Assembly: GCF_039543385.1 (NCBI RefSeq)
Contig: NZ_BAABJQ010000051.1
Coordinates: forward strand, 1-34,693
Direction of reading: 5' to 3'
Length of the DNA: 34,693 nt
Origin: Rugosimonospora acidiphila
Lineage (GTDB): Bacteria; Actinomycetota; Actinomycetes; Mycobacteriales; Micromonosporaceae
Shown: positions 1-7,241 of the stretch, piece by piece
How positions within the stretch are numbered: position 1 is the stretch's first letter
Layout: the number at the start of each line of letters is the position of its first letter
The notes under the pieces: model-generated
Told to the model about the DNA's origin: nothing
Seen by the model: the letters and a program-made list of their open reading frames with translations, nothing else
Database searches by the model: none
Made by a program: the position numbers and the translations under genes

Positions 1-16
1 GGGGCGAGCGGACCGG

Positions 17-44
17 CGGGGCGGGGCGGGGCGGGGCGGGGCGG
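17..44. repeat. GGGGC pentanucleotide tandem repeat
   Basis: Five consecutive GGGGC units run from 18 to 42, just past the 3' end of the helicase gene that stops at 87. Each unit gives a run of four G on the plus strand, so the tract could form a G-quadruplex. No gene is visible in the first 86 bases. The tract may be simple slippage expansion. Confidence 0.85.
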
Positions 45-86
45 CCCGAGTGGACCGGCGGGCGGGGCGCTTCGGGCCCGGCACGC

Positions 87-2780
87 CTACCGGCGCGGGC
101 GGCCGGTGCCGCAGGCCGGCGGAGTCGTGCTGGGGTCCTCGGGCCAGGCGTGGCGCGGGTACCGGCCGCGCAGATCCGCCCGCACCCGCGGGTACCCGTT
201 GCGCCAGAAGGACGGCAGGTCGCTGGTGACCGCGACCGGCCGGCCCGCCGGCGAGAGCAGGTGCAGCACGACGGTGACCCGGCCGTCGGCGATGACCGGC
301 GCCCGCTGCCAGCCGAACGCCTCCTGCACCCGCACCGCGAGTACCGGTGCCGCCGGGTCCTCGTAGTCGACGCGCAGCCGTGACCCGCTCGGTACGGTCA
401 GCCGCTCCGGGGCCAGCTCGTCCAGGCGGCCGGCCTGCGGCCAGGGCAGCAGGCGGCGCAGCGCCTCCCCGGCGTCGATCCGCTCCAGGTCGGCACGGCG
501 CCGGGCTCGGCCCAGCCCCGGGCCCAGCCAGTACCGGGCCTGATCGAGCAGCGCCTCGTCGTCGACCGGGGGCCAGGGCGGGCCGAACGTGCGGTGGCAG
601 AAGGCGAGCCGCTCGCGCAGCGCCCGGGCCTCCCGATCCCAGCGCAGCAGGCCGATGCCCTCCTGGCGCAGCCCGTCGAGCAGTGCCTCGGTGAGCAGTT
701 CGGGGTCGGGCCGGCTCAGTTGCCGCTCCGACAGCACTATCGCGCCGAGCCGCGACACCCGGCGGGCCCGCACGTCGCCGTCGACCCAGCCGACCTCCTC
801 GGCGTCGGCGAGCAGGGCCGCGCCGGCCTGGCGGGCGGTCGCCTCGTCGAGGGCGGCGGCCAGCCGGATGTTGGCCGCGGCGCTGCCCGGTACCCGATCG
901 GCCACGGCGACCGCCAGCCACCGGGAGCCGGCGAGCGGCGACCCGGGGGCGAGGGTGCCCGCGGTGCCGCCGGCCATCACGAAGGTGCCGGCCGCCGCGG
1001 GACCGGCGGCCGCCGGGCTGCCGGCGCTCGGCGCGGCGAGGGTGGCGGCGGCCGGCACCCGGGCGCGGGCCAGCCGCTCCGGAAACGCCAGACCCACCAG
1101 GAGCCCGGCGGCGAGGTCGTCGGGCATGCTTTCTGCGCGTCTCCCGGACCGGCTCACGGGCGGGTCTCCGGCCGGGCCGGCGGATTGTTCGGGCCCGCCG
1201 GCCGGGGCTGGGGCGGTTCCGGCCCCGGCGGGCGGCACGGCCGAGGCGAGACGGCGGGACTCGTCCCGCCAGCGGGCGCTGGCCGCCCGGTCGTCGCCGT
1301 CGCGCAGCCGCCGCCACGCGGCCACCAGATCGTCCCGGCCGCCGGCCAGCGTGTCGTCGGTGAGTACCGCGACCACCTGCGCCGCCCGGTCCCGACCGAC
1401 CAGTGCCGCCCCGTCGAGCAGAGCGCGGGCCAGCCGTGGATGCGTACCGGCGTCCGCGATGGCCCGGCCGCGCGGGGTGACCCGGCCCTGCGCGTCCACC
1501 GCCCCCAGCGAACGCAGGGTCGAGCCGGCCACCGCCATCGCGGCGGCCGGGGGCGGGTCGGGCAGTTGCAGACCCTGCCCGCCGGGGTGCCCCCAGCAGG
1601 CCAGCTCCAGGGCGAACCCGGTCAGGTCGGCCACCGCGACCTCCGGCTGGGCGTGCTCGGCGAGGCGCTCGTGCTGCGCGGCGGACCAGCACCGGTACGC
1701 CCGGCCCGGGCCCTGCCGCCCGGCGCGGCCGGCACGCTGCTCCGCCCCGGCCCGGGACACCCGCACCGTGACCAGGCTGCCCAGCCCGCGAGCCAGGTCG
1801 GTACGCGGCTCCCGAGCCAGCCCGGCGTCCACCACGACGCGCACCCCGGGCACGGTCAGGCTGCTCTCCGCGACGGCCGTGGCGAGCACCACCCGGCGGC
1901 GGGTACCGGCCGACAGCGCCGCGTCCTGGACCCGGGCGGGCTGGCGACCGTGCAGGGTCAGCACGTCGACGCCGTCGTCGGGCAGGCTCCGCAGCCGGCC
2001 CGCGACGGCGGCGATCTCGCCGGCGCCGGGCAGGAACACCAGCACGTCGCCGGGTGCCTCGGCCAGCGCCCTGCGCACCGTCGCCGCCACGTGGTCCAGC
2101 AGCCGCGGATCGACCCGCGCGGCGGCCACCGGTCCCCCGGCAGGGCCGGCCGTGACAGTCACCGGGCCGGCCGGTCCCGGCGGCGGGCACCACAGCACCT
2201 CGACCGGGTACGCCGAGGGCGGCGCGTCCAGGATCGGCACGGGTACGCCACCGCCCAGGCGCGCCGCGATCCGCTCCGCGTCCACCGTCGCGGAGGCGGC
2301 CAGCAACGCCAGGTCGGGGCGCAGTGCGGCGCGCGCCTCCACCAGGAAGGCCAGCGCCAGGTCGGTGTCCAGGTGCCGCTCGTGGCACTCGTCCAGCATC
2401 ACCGCCGAGGTGCCGGACAGCTCCGGGTCGCGCTGCAGCCGCCGCAGCAGGACCCCGGTGGTGACCACCTCCACCCGGGTGTCGGGGCCGACCCGCCGCT
2501 CGCCCCGTACGGCGTAGCCCACCGGACCGCCGACCGGCCCACCGGACAGGGCCGCCATCCGCCGGGCGGCGGCCCGCGCCGCGATCCGCCGGGGCTGCGC
2601 CACCACCACGCGTCCCGGAAACCGGTCGGCGATCGCCAGCGGTACCAGCGTGGTCTTGCCCGAGCCCGGCGGCGCCACCAGCAGCGCCGCGCCCTGCGTG
2701 GACAGCGCGGCCAGCACGTCGGGCAGCACGGCCCGCACCGGCAGGTCGGTGTCGGGCGCGGTGGCGAGGTCGGGCAGCAC
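87..2780 (-). CDS. hrpB: ATP-dependent RNA helicase HrpB
   Basis: DEAH-type superfamily 2 helicase of the HrpB family, about 897 residues from the GTG at 2780. Visible motifs: Walker A APPGSGKTT (residues 36-44), the Walker B/DEAH box as DECH (130-133; many HrpB proteins have DEFH), ASATVD motif III, and QRAGRAGRQGPG motif VI. The C-terminal family domain is clear (PSGSRLRVDY, VRVQEAFGW, LSPAGRP, FWRNGYPRVRADLRGRYPRH-type endings). A low-complexity Ala/Pro/Gly insert lies in the C-terminal half. The open frame continues upstream to 3887, but that stretch is the shadow of the hydrolase gene, so I start at GTG 2780, where helicase similarity begins; no strong ribosome site is visible. It follows the hydrolase by 38 bases on the same strand and may be co-transcribed. 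Cellular role of bacterial HrpB is poorly defined (RNA metabolism). Confidence 0.9.
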   Translation of the reverse strand: MLPDLATAPDTDLPVRAVLPDVLAALSTQGAALLVAPPGSGKTTLVPLAIADRFPGRVVVAQPRRIAARAAARRMAALSGGPVGGPVGYAVRGERRVGPDTRVEVVTTGVLLRRLQRDPELSGTSAVMLDECHERHLDTDLALAFLVEARAALRPDLALLAASATVDAERIAARLGGGVPVPILDAPPSAYPVEVLWCPPPGPAGPVTVTAGPAGGPVAAARVDPRLLDHVAATVRRALAEAPGDVLVFLPGAGEIAAVAGRLRSLPDDGVDVLTLHGRQPARVQDAALSAGTRRRVVLATAVAESSLTVPGVRVVVDAGLAREPRTDLARGLGSLVTVRVSRAGAEQRAGRAGRQGPGRAYRCWSAAQHERLAEHAQPEVAVADLTGFALELACWGHPGGQGLQLPDPPPAAAMAVAGSTLRSLGAVDAQGRVTPRGRAIADAGTHPRLARALLDGAALVGRDRAAQVVAVLTDDTLAGGRDDLVAAWRRLRDGDDRAASARWRDESRRLASAVPPAGAGTAPAPAGGPEQSAGPAGDPPVSRSGRRAESMPDDLAAGLLVGLAFPERLARARVPAAATLAAPSAGSPAAAGPAAAGTFVMAGGTAGTLAPGSPLAGSRWLAVAVADRVPGSAAANIRLAAALDEATARQAGAALLADAEEVGWVDGDVRARRVSRLGAIVLSERQLSRPDPELLTEALLDGLRQEGIGLLRWDREARALRERLAFCHRTFGPPWPPVDDEALLDQARYWLGPGLGRARRRADLERIDAGEALRRLLPWPQAGRLDELAPERLTVPSGSRLRVDYEDPAAPVLAVRVQEAFGWQRAPVIADGRVTVVLHLLSPAGRPVAVTSDLPSFWRNGYPRVRADLRGRYPRHAWPEDPSTTPPACGTGRPRR

Positions 2781-2818
2781 CGGACAAGTGTGCCGCAGCC
2801 CGTCGCCGCGCCGGTCCG

Positions 2819-3871
2819 CTACTCCAGGAAGCCGAGCAGCTGCTGGGACAGCTTGTCCGGTTGCTCCTCGAACAACCAGTGCCCCGACCCGTCGACCACG
2901 CCGCTGCTCACATCCTGGGCGTACCGGGCGACCTGCGCGCTGACCGAGTCGCCGAGGCTGCCGGCGGCACCGATTGCCAGTACCGGCATCGGCAACGGGC
3001 TCTGCGCGTACTCGGCGTTGTCCGCGACGTCCTGATCGAGCGTGCGGAAGTAGGCGAAGCTCGCGCTGAGGTGCTCCTCGTCCAGCAGGCAGCGGGCGTA
3101 CTCCCGCAGGCTCTGGTCGTCGATGCCCTCGGGGTGCACGGCCTGCGCGCCCATGAACCCGCGTACCCACGCCAGCTCCCGGCCCGCCACCAGCCTCTCC
3201 GGGAAGCCACTGTCCACATTGAACAGACCGAAGTTCCAGATGCCGGGCCCGTGCTGGGTCAGCGCCGGAAGGTGGTAGACGCTTTCGTCGGGAATCAGCG
3301 ACTCGCACAGCACCAGGCGCTGGACGCTGTCCGGGTGCTGGGCGGCATAGGAGTACGCCACCATCATGCCGATGTCGTGCCCGATGATCCGCACGGACTC
3401 GTCGAGGCCGAGCTGGGCGAGCAGGCCGTGGACGTCGCCGGCGAGGGTCTTCTTGTCGTACCCGCCGGCCGGTGCCGCGCTGTCCCCGGCGCCGCGCAGG
3501 TCGGGCGCCACGACGGTGTAGTGCTGGCCGAATTCGGGCATCACCTTGCGCCACATGTACCACGTCTGTGGGTACCCGTGCAGCAGCACCAGCGTCGGCC
3601 CGTCGCCGCCGCGCACGTAATTGATCATCACGCCGTCGACGCTGGTCGCCAGCTCGCTGAACCCATCCGGAGGGCGACGCTCGGCTACCGGCGACACGAT
3701 CTCCTCGATCAGCCGGAATTCGCCGCCTCCAGCTCCGGTGCCACCGCCTCCGGTGCCACCGCCCCCGGCCTCGCCGGGTGCGGTCCCGCTGCCCATGGCG
3801 TCGCCGCCCGAGGGCGCGTTGCCCATGGCTGCCCTGCCGACGGATGCCCTGCCCACGGCCCTGCTGCCCAC
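2819..3871 (-). CDS. alpha/beta hydrolase, epoxide hydrolase/haloalkane dehalogenase type
   Basis: A 350-residue alpha/beta-hydrolase. The oxyanion segment is HGYPQTWYMW (98-107), as in soluble epoxide hydrolases; the nucleophile elbow is GHDIG with Asp166 rather than Ser, and the general-base His is in GSGHWLFEEQP (His331). Asp as nucleophile supports epoxide hydrolase or haloacid/haloalkane chemistry rather than an esterase; the substrate is unknown. The GTG start at 3871 has a strong site (GGGGAG, six bases upstream), so the odd N-terminus seems real: about 50 residues rich in Gly, Ala and Ser before the conserved domain. It does not look like a signal peptide. Internal ATGs at 3826 and 3796 would remove part of this tail. 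Probably the first gene of a two-gene unit with the helicase. Confidence 0.85.
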   Translation of the reverse strand: MGSRAVGRASVGRAAMGNAPSGGDAMGSGTAPGEAGGGGTGGGGTGAGGGEFRLIEEIVSPVAERRPPDGFSELATSVDGVMINYVRGGDGPTLVLLHGYPQTWYMWRKVMPEFGQHYTVVAPDLRGAGDSAAPAGGYDKKTLAGDVHGLLAQLGLDESVRIIGHDIGMMVAYSYAAQHPDSVQRLVLCESLIPDESVYHLPALTQHGPGIWNFGLFNVDSGFPERLVAGRELAWVRGFMGAQAVHPEGIDDQSLREYARCLLDEEHLSASFAYFRTLDQDVADNAEYAQSPLPMPVLAIGAAGSLGDSVSAQVARYAQDVSSGVVDGSGHWLFEEQPDKLSQQLLGFLE

Positions 3872-3994
3872 GGCCGACTCCCCTCAACCACCACTCGGCG
3901 CCCTCGCCCGCTCACCGGCGCAGCCACCCGATACCCCGGCGGCGCACGGTTAGTCAGGCGTAGTCGAGCGGCCGGTCGCCCCGGCGGGCGGGAG

Positions 3995-4029
3995 TTGAAC
4001 ATTTTGTTCACAACGTTCTGTTGACAACG
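3995..4029. promoter_or_regulatory. Tandem near-palindromic operator candidate and -35 element
   Basis: In the AT-richer gap between the minus-strand hydrolase and the plus-strand gene at 4056, an 11-base element TGTTsACAACG occurs twice (4005-4015 and 4019-4029), 14 bases apart with one mismatch. Each copy is a near-palindrome (GTT-cAc-AAC and GTTG-A-CAAC). A further inverted repeat GAAC-atttt-GTTC covers 3997-4009. The second copy contains TTGACA (4021-4026), a consensus -35. This looks like a repressor site overlapping a promoter reading towards 4056; the regulator is unknown. Confidence 0.55.
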
Positions 4030-4055
4030 AGGGAATCCGGCGCCACGCTGGTGTC

Positions 4056-4490
4056 ATGACCGAGAAGAACCCAGCCGAGGACCTCTTCACCCCGCCGGAC
4101 GCCGGCCGCGCCCGGGCCGAACGGGAGTTCTCCGCGTTGACGCGCATCGCCACGCGGCACGCCAACGCGGCGGGCGCTCGGCAGCGCCAGGCGCATCCGA
4201 CCGCCCTGGAACCACACGAGGCCGTCCGGCTCGTGATGGCACTGGCCGGTGGCTCCGTCACCGTCCGGCCGGGAGAGCCGGCCATCGACGAGGCCGACCT
4301 CACCGCCGCCCTCACCCTCGTTCCGCACGTGCGCGCCGACCTCGACGCGCTGGAGGCCGGCCTGCTCCGGCAGGCCCGTGATCGCGGCCTGACCTGGCAG
4401 GCGATCGCCTTCGGCCTCGGCCTGGGCTCCGCGCAGGCCGCCCGGCAACGCCTCGAGCGGCTGTCCGACCGGCTCCCGCCCGAGCCCTGA
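4056..4490 (+). CDS. Small hypothetical protein with C-terminal HTH-like segment
   Basis: A 144-residue charged, Ala-rich soluble protein that I cannot assign to a named family. The C-terminal segment (GLTWQAIAFGLGLGSAQAARQRLERL region, about 108-134) reads like a helix-turn-helix in which TWQAIA precedes a recognition helix, and similar segments occur in small actinobacterial DNA-binding proteins. The N-terminal part (EREFSALTRIATRHANAAGARQR) is probably helical. Start is the ATG at 4056, immediately behind the operator-like repeats at 4005-4029, which suggests autoregulation. The Shine-Dalgarno match is weak. Coding is supported by third-position GC bias and the promoter-like upstream region. 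Confidence 0.6.
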   Translation: MTEKNPAEDLFTPPDAGRARAEREFSALTRIATRHANAAGARQRQAHPTALEPHEAVRLVMALAGGSVTVRPGEPAIDEADLTAALTLVPHVRADLDALEAGLLRQARDRGLTWQAIAFGLGLGSAQAARQRLERLSDRLPPEP

Positions 4491-4509
4491 TCCGCCCGAG
4501 CCCTGATCC
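4478..4509. repeat. 16-bp tandem duplication across a stop codon
   Basis: The 16-mer GCCCGAGCCCTGATCC occurs twice in direct tandem (4478-4493, 4494-4509). The first copy includes the TGA stop (4488-4490) of the preceding gene; the second copy therefore holds a duplicated tail in non-coding DNA. Confidence 0.9.
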
Positions 4510-4561
4510 GTTCGGGCCCGCCCCCGCGCCTGCCCCACCTCGACGCTCACGCCACGCCGTA

Positions 4562-4603
4562 CGCGGCGAGCGTGGCGTCCAGCGCGGCGAGCGTGGCGTC
4601 CAG
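4562..4603. repeat. 21-bp tandem duplication downstream of aac(3)-like gene
   Basis: Two perfect copies of a 21-base unit beginning CGCGGCGAGCGTGG (4562-4582, 4583-4603), with a partial third start. Read on the minus strand in a frame different from the acetyltransferase, it gives a repeated AALDATL peptide that ends at a stop at 4547. No independent gene is supported there. Confidence 0.85.
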
Positions 4604-4647
4604 CGCGGCGTGCTGCGCCTCGGAGCCGTGCGCCGCGGGCTGGGGAC

Positions 4648-5442
4648 TCAGCCCGTGGAACGGTGGGTGGCCAGCCAATCCGTGGCGAAGTCGACCAGGG
4701 CCCGCTGCGACATCAGCCGAGCGGTCGCGCTGCCGACCGGACCGACCGAGAGCCCGACGGCGGCCTCGAAGTCGGCGCCCAGCAGCTCGAAATCGCCCCC
4801 CCGCTCCAGCACGTCGATCCAGGTGGTCCACCGGCTTGACCCATCGGGCTGCCGCATCGAGGCGCCGCGCGGCCCGCGCGGCGGTGACTCCTGCCGCCAC
4901 TCGGCCAGATGCAGCGACGTGTTCGAGTCGTGGCCGCAGCCCAGCAGCAGCACCTTCCCGTCGAGCCGGTAGACCGCGCCCAGCGGCGAGCGTTCACCCA
5001 GCGCGTCGTCGAGCGCGTGGGCGCCGGTGATGGTGGGGGCCTGCGAGCCCAGCGCGGCAAAAGACAGCCACGGGTGATCGCTGCGCAGAGCGCCGGGCCA
5101 GGTACGGATCGTCTCGGCGAGAACGCCCATCCAGCGGCTCGGGGTGCGGGCGGGATCGAAGCCGGGCGCCTGCTCCCGGATCACCGGCCACCACGCCTCG
5201 GGCACCGGCGGGTTGCGCCACCCGGCCGGATCGCAGTTCTCGGGTGTATGGGTCGGCACCACCAGGGTGCCCTCGGGCCCGACGGCGTCCAGCAGCGCCT
5301 GCGCGACCGCGTGCGGGCCGCCGGCCACAAACCCCAGGCTGCGCAGCGACGAGTGCATCAGCACGACGTCGCCCGGCACGACACCGAGGCCACGTAGCTG
5401 CGCGCTCAGCGACCGGACGGTGTGCGGCATCGCCTGATCCAT
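4648..5442 (-). CDS. Aminoglycoside N(3)-acetyltransferase
   Basis: A 264-residue member of the AAC(3)/antibiotic N-acetyltransferase family, which transfers an acetyl group from acetyl-CoA to the 3-amino group of 2-deoxystreptamine aminoglycosides; length is typical. Conserved blocks are in order: VVLMHSSLRSLG near the N-terminus, GTLVVPTHT, RSDHPWLSFAALG, GERSPLGAVY and LLLGCGHDSNTSLHLAEW. I list the ATG at 5442; a second in-frame ATG lies at 5430 and neither has a strong ribosome site. The gene is divergent from the lysozyme-like gene at 5574 and stands alone, so it may be an intrinsic resistance gene or a housekeeping homologue with another substrate. No neighbouring antibiotic biosynthesis genes are visible. 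Confidence 0.9.
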   Translation of the reverse strand: MDQAMPHTVRSLSAQLRGLGVVPGDVVLMHSSLRSLGFVAGGPHAVAQALLDAVGPEGTLVVPTHTPENCDPAGWRNPPVPEAWWPVIREQAPGFDPARTPSRWMGVLAETIRTWPGALRSDHPWLSFAALGSQAPTITGAHALDDALGERSPLGAVYRLDGKVLLLGCGHDSNTSLHLAEWRQESPPRGPRGASMRQPDGSSRWTTWIDVLERGGDFELLGADFEAAVGLSVGPVGSATARLMSQRALVDFATDWLATHRSTG

Positions 5443-5505
5443 CCGGCGACGATACCGACCGGGGCGGCGCCGCGGGTACCCGCGCGCCCCACGGGCCGTC
5501 AGGTA

Positions 5506-5557
5506 TTGACTGATTTAAATCTCTCACCTAACGTCGATTCTTAATAAACTTTACTAA
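5506..5557 (+). promoter_or_regulatory. AT-rich promoter with palindromic operator candidates
   Basis: TTGACT (5506-5511) and TAACGT (5529-5534) are 17 bases apart and form a good housekeeping-type promoter reading towards 5574. The spacer holds the perfect palindrome GATTTAAATC (5512-5521). Just after the -10 lies TTAATAAA-C-TTTACTAA (arms 5541-5548 and 5550-5557, seven of eight positions paired). The patch is strikingly AT-rich for this genome. A site over the expected transcription start suggests repression, plausibly by a sugar- or chitin-responsive regulator; that assignment is inference. Confidence 0.65.
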
Positions 5558-5573
5558 TTGAGGGAGGTTCGCC

Positions 5574-6284
5574 ATGTTCCTCACCCGCCGGGCTATCGCC
5601 GGCGCCGCCATGATGCTCGCCGCGGCGGTGGCCGCGCTACTCAGCACGCCGGCGTACGCGGGCGTCGGAGCGTCCGCCGTCGCCGCCGCGCCGCAGGCCA
5701 CCTGTACCCAGCAGAGCTTCCTCGAGGGCACCCACTACAGCACGGTCCAGGTCGCCCAGTTCGCGCAGCAAGGTGGCTTCACCGGTAGCAACTGGGTCAT
5801 CTCGGTGGCCGTCGCCGAGGCCGAGAGCGCCGGCTGGAGCCACGCCCGGCTCATCGACACCGACTGCAGCGTGGACCGTGGCCTGTGGCAGATCAACTCG
5901 TACTGGCACTCCGAGGTCTCGGACTCCTGCGCCTTCAGCCCGACCTGTGCCGGGCAGGCGACGCACACCATCTGGGCCAACGGCGGCTGGACCCAGTGGA
6001 CGACGTACACCAACGGCGCGTACCAGGCCCACATGGCCGAGGCTCAGGCGGCGGTGAACCAGGTCAGCGGCGGCTCCGGAGGCGGGTCGGGCGGCGGCGG
6101 GTCGGGTGGCGGCGGGTCGGGTGGCGGTGGCTCCGGCGGCGGCACCTGGCAGCCCAACACGGCGTACTCCAGCGGGCAGACCGTCACCTACGGCGGCCAC
6201 ACCTACCGGTGCCTGCAGAGTCACACCTCGCTGGTGGGTTGGGAACCGCCGAACGTGCCCGCCCTCTGGCAACTCGTCAGCTGA
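5574..6284 (+). CDS. Secreted lysozyme-like protein with Gly-Ser linker and CBM5/12 domain
   Basis: A 236-residue secreted protein. Residues 1-29 form a Sec-type signal peptide (positive MFLTRR, long Ala-rich core, cleavage likely after TPAYA). Residues about 42-160 resemble lysozyme-like/soluble transglycosylase domains: AVAEAESAGW with candidate catalytic Glu84, then CSVDRGLWQINSYWH, and paired cysteines (44, 98, 119, 125). A linker of about 25 Gly/Ser residues (166-190) contains repeated GGGGS. Residues 191-236 are a CBM5/12 chitin-binding domain (WQPNTAYSSGQTVTYGG, HTYRCLQSHTS, GWEPPNVPALWQ). It probably acts outside the cell on peptidoglycan or chitin-containing walls. ATG 5574 has an excellent site (GAGGGAGG). 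The chitin-binding domain and the upstream palindromes suggest substrate-controlled expression. Confidence 0.88.
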   Translation: MFLTRRAIAGAAMMLAAAVAALLSTPAYAGVGASAVAAAPQATCTQQSFLEGTHYSTVQVAQFAQQGGFTGSNWVISVAVAEAESAGWSHARLIDTDCSVDRGLWQINSYWHSEVSDSCAFSPTCAGQATHTIWANGGWTQWTTYTNGAYQAHMAEAQAAVNQVSGGSGGGSGGGGSGGGGSGGGGSGGGTWQPNTAYSSGQTVTYGGHTYRCLQSHTSLVGWEPPNVPALWQLVS

Positions 6285-6332
6285 TCCGACGCGCGGTCGC
6301 GGGGACGTGCCCGTGGCACGTTCCCGCCCGCC

Positions 6333-7073
6333 TCACCCGGCGGACCGCCGGGCCAGCCACTCGTCGAATTCCGTCGCGACGATCCGCTCGTCATGCACGC
6401 CCTCGGCCTCGGCCGAACACAACCAGCGCACCGGCGCGGCCATGATTTCCGGCGGCAACAGGCCCGGCCTGTCCGCCGCCTCCCGCGGGATCATCCCGGT
6501 CAGCGTGGCCCCGCCCGGCAGCAGCAGGTTGACCCGCACCCCGGTATCCGCCAGATCGGCGGCCATGATCCTGGACAGCGCCTCGGCGCCGGCCCGGGAC
6601 GGGCCGTAGGGCACGAACCCCTGCCGGCGCATGGTCGAGTGGTTCATCGTCACGTTGATGATGCGCCCGCGTCCGGCGGCCAGCAGGTGCGGCACGATCT
6701 CCGACGCGACCAGGAAGTACCCGGTCAGGTTGGTCTCGATGACGTCGCGAAAGCCTGCGACGGGCACCTGCCAGAACGGCTGCGGCTCGGCGAAGAAGCG
6801 CGGGTTCACCGTCCGCATCCCGAGCCCGGCGTTGTTGATCAGCACGTCGATCCCGCCCAGCTCGGCTACTGCCCGGTCCCGCCCGGCCCGAACGGAGTCC
6901 GGATCGCGCACATCCATCCCGATGCCACGAACCGGGTCGGGCAGCGTCGCCGCGACCTCGCCCGCCCGCTCGTCCGACCGGCCCGTGATCACTATCTGGT
7001 GGTCGTCCTCGGCCAACGCCCCTGCCATGGCCAGCCCGAGACCGCTGGTACCGCCGGTTATCAAGATTCGCAC
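6333..7073 (-). CDS. Short-chain dehydrogenase/reductase with YxxxR motif
   Basis: A 246-residue SDR. It starts directly with the nucleotide-binding motif (ILITGGTSGLG, residues 3-13), followed by DVRD, LINNAG, and the catalytic region. The usual YxxxK is here YGPSR: the general Lys is replaced by Arg (codon CGG, checked on the DNA). Ser in NHSTM precedes the Tyr. The start is a GTG at 7073 placing the Rossmann motif at the very N-terminus. The gene is divergent from the GH43 gene. Substrate unknown; the Lys loss may reduce or alter activity. Confidence 0.8.
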   Translation of the reverse strand: MRILITGGTSGLGLAMAGALAEDDHQIVITGRSDERAGEVAATLPDPVRGIGMDVRDPDSVRAGRDRAVAELGGIDVLINNAGLGMRTVNPRFFAEPQPFWQVPVAGFRDVIETNLTGYFLVASEIVPHLLAAGRGRIINVTMNHSTMRRQGFVPYGPSRAGAEALSRIMAADLADTGVRVNLLLPGGATLTGMIPREAADRPGLLPPEIMAAPVRWLCSAEAEGVHDERIVATEFDEWLARRSAG

Positions 7074-7241
7074 GCCGCCCAGTATGCCCGCGGCCCCGGC
7101 GCGGCACCCACGAGCGGCGCCCTCCCCGCCGCCCCTCCCCCACCGAGCGCCCTCCCGCCTACGATCCCATCGCTATCGATCAATCTCTGTGTCTATGCTG
7201 CGACGCGAGGCCCGACGAGGAGCCGGTCACGAGGGGGAGAC

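Noticed and set aside
594..3035. Very long plus-strand open frames (up to 813 codons) opposite the helicase and hydrolase genes
   Set aside because: They have Arg/Pro/Gly/Ala-rich products typical of antisense shadows in GC-rich DNA, while the minus frames show full helicase and hydrolase motifs.
2781..3887. Upstream extension of the helicase frame as an N-terminal domain
   Set aside because: The product is Arg/Gly-rich with no motifs and overlaps the well-supported hydrolase gene in another frame.
4547..4900. Frameshifted C-terminal extension of the acetyltransferase (AALDATL repeat)
   Set aside because: The acetyltransferase already has full family length at its own stop; the other frame is repetitive and has no independent start.
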